Source: Candidatus Acetothermia bacterium
GTDB lineage: Bacteria > Bipolaricaulota > Bipolaricaulia > RBG-16-55-9
Direction: 5' to 3'
Assembly: GCA_016201405.1 (NCBI GenBank)
Contig: JACQCZ010000014.1
Coordinates: 418,631 to 482,630, forward strand
DNA length: 64,000 nt
Part shown: positions 59,257 through 64,000 of the stretch, piece after piece
Numbering within the stretch: position 1 is the first letter of the stretch
Layout of the letters: the number at the start of each line of letters is the position of its first letter
Program-made: the position numbers and the translations under genes
The notes under the pieces: generated by a model
Told to the model about the DNA's origin: nothing
What the model saw: the letters and a program-made list of their open reading frames with translations, nothing else
Database searches by the model: none

Positions 59257-61743
59257 TTATTGAAGGAGCAAATAGATAATGCCGAGTGCGCTCACCAAAA
59301 GCCCGGCTCCCAGAGCGAACATATAGTGGTGAAGCACATCGATCTCGTGGTCCATCTCTGAGAATCTCTTTTGAAGCAGGTCAATGATATTCTTCTTCGT
59401 CTCTTCATTGAGACCGGAGAAGATAGCATTGAGCGCATCTAAGCTCTTGTCCACAGCTGCTACTTGGTTTTGGAGTTGACCCAAATCCAATTTGAACTGC
59501 TGGTCTTGAGCATCTAGATCGTGAAGCTGGCTCATCTGCGAAGAGATGGCCTGGACGGCTGCTGTGATGGCATCGAGCCTCTGCTTTGCATCGGCGATTC
59601 CAGCTGTAAACGTATCGCGCTGGGCTTGGAGACCGGCCTGAGTCGTTGCGGCCAGCTGCTTTGTATTCGAGTCCTGCTGGTCATTCTCTCGCTCCAGCTG
59701 GGCGGTGAGCTGCTTGAGATCGCTCGCATTGCTGGCAACGGCTTTTTGTAGCTCATCAAGCTGGCCAGTAAGCTCTTCAATCTTCTGCTCCTGATCTTGA
59801 ATTGCTTTTTGCTGGCTTGTGGTCGAATTTTCCAGAGAATCCGCTCTGCTCTCGACAGATGTCGCTCGACCGACCAATGATTTGATGCCTACATCTTGAG
59901 CCTGATCGGCTTGTGCGGATTCCTTCTGGCTGGCCGCAATCTGCGAAGCGAGTTTTTCGTCAGCAGCCTGTCCTTGATCCGATTGAGCCTTCAATTGATC
60001 AGCCAGCCGTTGAGATTCTGCTTGGGAATTGGATTGTGCCTGTTCGAGATGCGATGCAAGCGCATGAAGCCCATCCGAAAGATCGGCGATAGGCAGACCC
60101 GTCACCGCAGCCTGGATTGCCGTGGTCTGGTTCTGAAGCTGGATGAGCGAGTCTCCTAAGCGTGCAAGCCCCTCCTGTTGTTGTGGAATGGCCTTCACAT
60201 CTGCTTCGAGAGCCTGAAGCCTGCTATCAATGGCCGGTATGGGAAGATCTTTGACAAGAGCCGACAGGCTCCCAAGCTGAGTTGCAAGAGCACCCATTGC
60301 AGCACTCTGCTGATCGGCTTGCTGACTCTCTTTTTGGTCCAATGAATTCAAGTTGTTCTGCAGGTCGTTGAACTGGCTTGCTAGAGTCTTGATGTCACTC
60401 TGACTGGCAGAAACTTGGCTCGTAATCCCATCTAACTGAGTTTTGAGCTGATCCAGCGGCAGGCCAGCAAGATTGGATTGAAGTGCCGCAAGTTGCTGGT
60501 CGATCTGTGAGATTGATGCTGAAATATTCTTAATTTGAACAGCCGCTTCACTCTGTTGTTGGCTGCTCACCTGGCTGCCCTGCTCAAGCGTAGCTACACG
60601 ACCAGTTAGAGCCTCCACTAAAGTAAGTCTCTGATCGAGGCTTGCCAAAGACGTGTTGAGAGTTGCTGTTCTATCCTTCAGCTCAGAAATCGAAGCGCTC
60701 AGCGTAGTTCCGAGTGCAGTGATCGCATCACTCTGCTGCTGAACAAGGCTCTTCAATTCTTCGAGAGTCGGGACATTGACGAGACGTGGTGCAAGGGATT
60801 GCAGATTCTGCTCCAGCAGATCAATCTTTGCAGTGTGCTCTTGCAGAATCTTTTCAACCCGCTCACTTCCTTCTATCTGGCTTCCTGATTGAGATTGAGC
60901 CTGTATTGAGCTTTGCATGTCATGGAGCCAGATTTGATTGATCTCAATTTGGCTCTGTAAGCGCTCGAAGGTAGGACTTAGCAGGCTGATTCCTTGCAGA
61001 GCTGCGTCATCGGCAGCTCCCAGTCCTTGGAGATTGCTGGTTGCAGCTTGGCCGGTCTGATTGCAGCTTTGCAGCACCTGTTGATAAAACGCAGCTGTAT
61101 CTTGCAGCATCTGGTTGATGTTGAAGAGCTGGCTTGCGCCGGCCAGCAGAGGAGAATCTTGTGTGCTGCCGCGCCCTTTCGCAAGTTGAAGAGCTTGCGC
61201 CAGTTCAGGCAGAGCCAGAACTTCAACGAGCTTTGCATGAGCCTGGCTCAACGACTGGCTCAAACTTTCCTGTGGTGCACCCACGCCTGGAGAATGATCT
61301 GTGATCAGCATAATACAGCCATTCTGCGACTGTGCTCCGGAGAGCCTTTGCAATGCCAGCATGATCGCCTCAAACGCCGAGCCGCCTGTCCCCAAAGCAA
61401 TCAGGTCGCTACTGGATGGGTTAAGCTGGGTCATGTTAGAGGTCAGATCAAGGTGCAGGTGCGCCTCTCCAGCATGGACAGTATTGGCATGTCCCTGAAC
61501 GGCGCCGTAGCCGATCAGGCCCAAACGTGAACTGGATAATGCCGTCATTGCCTGAGCCAGCGCATCGGCTGATCTCTGAAGAGCCGTGATGTAGGGCGCC
61601 ATGCTGCCGGACTCATCCATAATCAGAATGACGTCCAGCGGTTCTGGCGTCTGAAGTGTGCTGGCTTGGCTAGAAAAGCCTGCCAAAAGAATTGCTACCA
61701 ACAACGAAAGAATCAATATCGAGTGGACCGTGAATCTTTCCAA
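59257..61743 (-). CDS. Secreted/membrane VWA protein with very long coiled coil
   Basis: 828 residues from TTG 61743, which has GGGAGGG 6 bp upstream; the frame runs further to 61818 but without a site. Signal peptide (~1-28). VWA domain with MIDAS D43-x-S-x-S (LIMDESGSM), GTGGSAFEAIM and LITDHSPG (~35-200). A ~600-residue Gln/Ser/Ala/Asp-rich coiled coil follows (patterns such as LTGQLDELQKAV, AVDKSLDALNAIF). One C-terminal transmembrane helix (FALGAGLLVSALGIIYLLL) ends the protein. The VWA head would sit outside the cytoplasm on a long stalk, tethered at the C-terminus. A metal-dependent ligand-binding or envelope-spanning role is inferred. Confidence 0.8.
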   Translation of the reverse strand: MERFTVHSILILSLLVAILLAGFSSQASTLQTPEPLDVILIMDESGSMAPYITALQRSADALAQAMTALSSSRLGLIGYGAVQGHANTVHAGEAHLHLDLTSNMTQLNPSSSDLIALGTGGSAFEAIMLALQRLSGAQSQNGCIMLITDHSPGVGAPQESLSQSLSQAHAKLVEVLALPELAQALQLAKGRGSTQDSPLLAGASQLFNINQMLQDTAAFYQQVLQSCNQTGQAATSNLQGLGAADDAALQGISLLSPTFERLQSQIEINQIWLHDMQSSIQAQSQSGSQIEGSERVEKILQEHTAKIDLLEQNLQSLAPRLVNVPTLEELKSLVQQQSDAITALGTTLSASISELKDRTATLNTSLASLDQRLTLVEALTGRVATLEQGSQVSSQQQSEAAVQIKNISASISQIDQQLAALQSNLAGLPLDQLKTQLDGITSQVSASQSDIKTLASQFNDLQNNLNSLDQKESQQADQQSAAMGALATQLGSLSALVKDLPIPAIDSRLQALEADVKAIPQQQEGLARLGDSLIQLQNQTTAIQAAVTGLPIADLSDGLHALASHLEQAQSNSQAESQRLADQLKAQSDQGQAADEKLASQIAASQKESAQADQAQDVGIKSLVGRATSVESRADSLENSTTSQQKAIQDQEQKIEELTGQLDELQKAVASNASDLKQLTAQLERENDQQDSNTKQLAATTQAGLQAQRDTFTAGIADAKQRLDAITAAVQAISSQMSQLHDLDAQDQQFKLDLGQLQNQVAAVDKSLDALNAIFSGLNEETKKNIIDLLQKRFSEMDHEIDVLHHYMFALGAGLLVSALGIIYLLLQ

Positions 61744-61866
61744 ATGAAATCCCTCCCAATGCAGAACTCTGTTGAGATGATGCCTCACCAGAAAGATTAT
61801 GACACAGAAGAGCTGCAAAAGGGAACGCCAGCAATAGCGAGAATTTAAAAAGATGGAAAGGCTGGT

Positions 61867-62643
61867 CTATTTAGCGAGATCTTCGAGATTGAAGTCCCGC
61901 TGGACCATGACATCATCTGAGGTGATCAGGGCCTTCCCTAACGGAAGAATCTGGACCTCTCCCGACCAGAGATCAACAAGCCAGGCATCTTGAGTGCGGT
62001 AGAAGATGAGAAAGTAGGTTCTGCCCGTAGTGGGCTCAATGCCAATCGTCCAGAATTCGCTCCAGTTATCGGAGATAACGACATTGTAGACGGGGAAGAC
62101 CTTCAAGCTGAGGTCTTGATAGTTAATTGTGCCAGATGACGAAGTGATATCTGCATACTGAGATTTCAAAACGAAGTCTTGGCCATGATAATTGGGAACT
62201 TTCCCCTTGGGAATATAGTTGGCCATAAAGCTTGGGATCTGATCGAGTGAATCGACTTTGTAGCTCCCAACGAATGTATCATTCTGAATGCTCTTTGGCT
62301 CCGTATCTCTTTTGTAGTCATAAAAGTAGACGAGAAAGTCAGAGCCGATAAAGTCGATAAAGATGTCGACCCGAATGAAGTCATCTGCTTCTCTTCCCAA
62401 AAACGACAAGGTGCGAGAGTAGTTATTGAGCCCAGGCGTCGTCTGGAAGTACTCGATCTGCCACGTCTTGTCAGCGACCTTAAACGTCCCCAGGGTCCCC
62501 ACGATGTCAATGTGCCACTTGAGGGTTGTGCTATCTCCATTGATGTGATCTTGGTCTTTGGCCACAATCTGAATGGAGCCGGAGACCATCAGAGAGATCA
62601 ATAGAAGCAAGAGGACGGAGTTGCTTCTCATCCACTTAGCCAT
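61867..62643 (-). CDS. Secreted protein of unknown function
   Basis: 258 residues with a signal peptide (NSVLLLLLISLMVSGSIQIV) and a beta-rich mature part with many aromatic residues (FLVYFYDYKRDTEP, TIGIEPTTGRTYFLIFYRT). No cysteines or known motif are recognised. It lies about 120 bp upstream of the VWA gene on the same strand, so the two may be expressed together. ATG 62643 follows GATCAGC without a strong ribosome-binding site. Confidence 0.65.
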   Translation of the reverse strand: MAKWMRSNSVLLLLLISLMVSGSIQIVAKDQDHINGDSTTLKWHIDIVGTLGTFKVADKTWQIEYFQTTPGLNNYSRTLSFLGREADDFIRVDIFIDFIGSDFLVYFYDYKRDTEPKSIQNDTFVGSYKVDSLDQIPSFMANYIPKGKVPNYHGQDFVLKSQYADITSSSGTINYQDLSLKVFPVYNVVISDNWSEFWTIGIEPTTGRTYFLIFYRTQDAWLVDLWSGEVQILPLGKALITSDDVMVQRDFNLEDLAK

Positions 62644-62876
62644 GCTGATCTAGCTCCTCGTTTAAATAGACATCGCTTGCTTCATTAAACGTACACGTAT
62701 CACGCACAAATGTTTCACCAAGCCAATAAATTATACATCTTTCACTCAGCCCATCAAAGCTCTTCTTGCCTCTCTGGGAGATTGTTCTCCAAATCACAGA
62801 CAGGACATGCAAAACCTGCTGAAATTTAAAGTACCAAGTCACATCCGAAGAAGTTTATGCTACGATCAGGTTAATT

Positions 62877-64000
62877 ATGAGATTCTTACGAGCATTCTTA
62901 CTTGCAGTTGTGGCAGGGGTCCTGATTCTGTGCGTCCAAAGCACAGAAGGGCAGATCTCCTTTAATCAGAGCCTCTTTTGCAAAGTCAATCTGGGTTCAC
63001 CCATTGAGTCCTCTCCGGCAGGAGGCTCCTGGCCGGTATTTCATCATGACCAGAGCCATTCAGGCTTGGCGGACGGCATGCCAGATTCAGTCTATATTGG
63101 CACGAATGATCTCTCGCTCTTTGCTATCAATATGCAGACATGTTCCATTGCTTGGAAATTCGGGACGGGAGGAGCCGTAAAATCATCCCCCGTAGTCTCA
63201 GTGGACTCTTCGGGCGCAGTACAAGATATCTATGTTGGCTCTGATGACGGCAAACTTTATGCCGTCAAGCCGGATGGAAAAGAGGATTGGCAATTTGCCC
63301 CGACGCTCTCAGATGGCAATGCCTCTCCTGGCGCAATCCGTTCTGCTCCGACAATAATGCCTCTTGGCGCTGACAATGGCGTGCTATTTTCGAGCGATGA
63401 CACCCACGTATATTTACTCTTGAACAAGCAGCAGCTCCACATCTTTCCTGTCGATACCTCATCCGAAAGCATTCCGCGAATCTATACGGGATCAATGCGG
63501 GGCTCCCCGATATTTGATAGTGACCATACTCAAGTGTATGTGAGCTCGTTCAATCAGACATTTCATGCTCTCGGCTCGACAGACCTTGTCAGGAATTGGG
63601 ACTTTCCGTTGAATGCCCCTTCCAGTTCCAGTCCAGCCCTTGGAGAGGATAAGACTATTTATCTTGTAAGTGATGTGGGCACTCTATACTCGATTCGTTC
63701 AGACGGCGCACAGCAATGGCGTCTTTTTTTGAATGGTGACGTCACTGGTTCACCATCAATTAGTTCTTCAGGGATCATCTATCTCGGAACGGAAAGCGGC
63801 GTGATGTTCGGGGTCAAGCCTAACGGAACGATCCTCTGCTCTTTCCAAACTCTTGGGCCTGATGGCAGAGCCAACTCCGGTGATGAGTCTTTTGGTGGAA
63901 TCCGCTCAACCCCAGCCATTGCCAATGGCTTCGTTTATTTTGGTGCCAATGACGGAACTCTTTATGTCATCGAAGAGAATACATGTAAATTGAGAACGTC
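62877..64000 (+). CDS. Secreted PQQ-like beta-propeller protein (3' truncated by window)
   Basis: The frame is open from ATG 62877 to the end of the window (374 codons, no stop). The signal peptide FLRAFLLAVVAGVLILCVQS is followed by PQQ-like/BamB-type blade repeats with the typical signatures IYVGSDDGKLYAVKPDGKED, VYLLLN, IYLVSDVGTLYSIRSDGAQQ and YLGTESGVMFGVKPNG. Each blade carries an A/SSP strand (KSSPVVSV, GSPSISS, STPAIANG). Usually an extracytoplasmic scaffold or sensor; no PQQ-dehydrogenase catalytic motif is visible. It is divergent from the secreted protein gene at 61867. Confidence 0.8.
   Translation, partial: MRFLRAFLLAVVAGVLILCVQSTEGQISFNQSLFCKVNLGSPIESSPAGGSWPVFHHDQSHSGLADGMPDSVYIGTNDLSLFAINMQTCSIAWKFGTGGAVKSSPVVSVDSSGAVQDIYVGSDDGKLYAVKPDGKEDWQFAPTLSDGNASPGAIRSAPTIMPLGADNGVLFSSDDTHVYLLLNKQQLHIFPVDTSSESIPRIYTGSMRGSPIFDSDHTQVYVSSFNQTFHALGSTDLVRNWDFPLNAPSSSSPALGEDKTIYLVSDVGTLYSIRSDGAQQWRLFLNGDVTGSPSISSSGIIYLGTESGVMFGVKPNGTILCSFQTLGPDGRANSGDESFGGIRSTPAIANGFVYFGANDGTLYVIEENTCKLRT

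Noticed and set aside
62636-62842. Small minus-strand reading frame before the unknown secreted protein
   Set aside because: It overlaps the start of the better-supported gene, has no ribosome-binding site and no recognisable domain.
1-64000. tRNA, rRNA, transposase, integrase or phage genes
   Set aside because: I looked for cloverleaf-like T-loop and anticodon patterns, conserved rRNA segments and DDE/tyrosine-recombinase motifs, and found none I could support. A tRNAscan-SE or Infernal run would settle the RNA part.

Overview
The window reads as chromosome of a free-living bacterium with roughly 50% GC, good Shine-Dalgarno sequences and mixed ATG/GTG/TTG starts. Ribosome recycling factor, a CsoR copper sensor, System II cytochrome c maturation and an O-antigen-type glycan cluster make it bacterial. 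The nine-gene V/A-type ATPase operon and an AbrB-PhoU fusion of archaeal style point to a deep-branching or thermophile-related lineage. A candidate phylum such as Bipolaricaulota would fit, but that is a guess from gene content, not a phylogenetic placement. No rRNA, tRNA, CRISPR array, transposase or phage gene was found.

Layout. 1-9200: a truncated PpiC-DUF3105 surface protein, MazG, a DUF4911 protein and a YqeG-type HAD phosphatase; then a copper unit (CopA with a probable CsoR operator in its promoter, and csoR) and a cytochrome c maturation unit (ResA-like, ResB, CcsA). 9200-12500: two secreted TIG/EF-hand paralogues, each preceded by the same 178-bp leader and sharing a nearly identical 169-bp 3' module; the second is frameshifted. 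12500-21400: CCA-adding enzyme, frr, a cyclase/NB-ARC/TPR regulator, a zinc-ribbon protein, a DUF6265 protein, a ChrA-type transporter and a frameshifted PAS-GAF-HD-GYP gene. 21400-27400: phosphate uptake (pstS-pstC-pstA-pstB-phoU on the minus strand) divergent from an AbrB-PhoU gene.

27600-42800: a nucleotidyltransferase gene, then a glycan island holding a Wzy/ligase-like protein, three GT4 glycosyltransferases, an MBOAT/SGNH acylation pair, a methyltransferase, a Wzm/Wzt ABC exporter, two sulfotransferases and a polysaccharide deacetylase. The island ends with a decayed copy of the 3' end of the same nucleotidyltransferase. The likely product is an exported, acylated, possibly sulfated surface polysaccharide. 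42800-51700: the complete V/A-ATPase operon (H-I-K-E-C-F-A-B-D, minus strand) with a palindromic intergenic repeat element lodged between A and B.

51700-64000: a secreted parallel beta-helix protein, a TIR-NB-ARC-TPR (NLR-like) gene whose natural start is thrown out of frame by a T7 tract, several small proteins (one with a zinc ribbon and RGG tail), a Nudix hydrolase, a short-chain dehydrogenase, a large VWA/coiled-coil membrane protein, a secreted protein of unknown function and a PQQ-type beta-propeller protein that runs off the window. The most unusual items are the paired leader/TIG/EF-hand cassettes, the possible frame switch in the TIR gene, the duplicate-flanked sulfoglycan island and the AbrB-PhoU gene facing pst.
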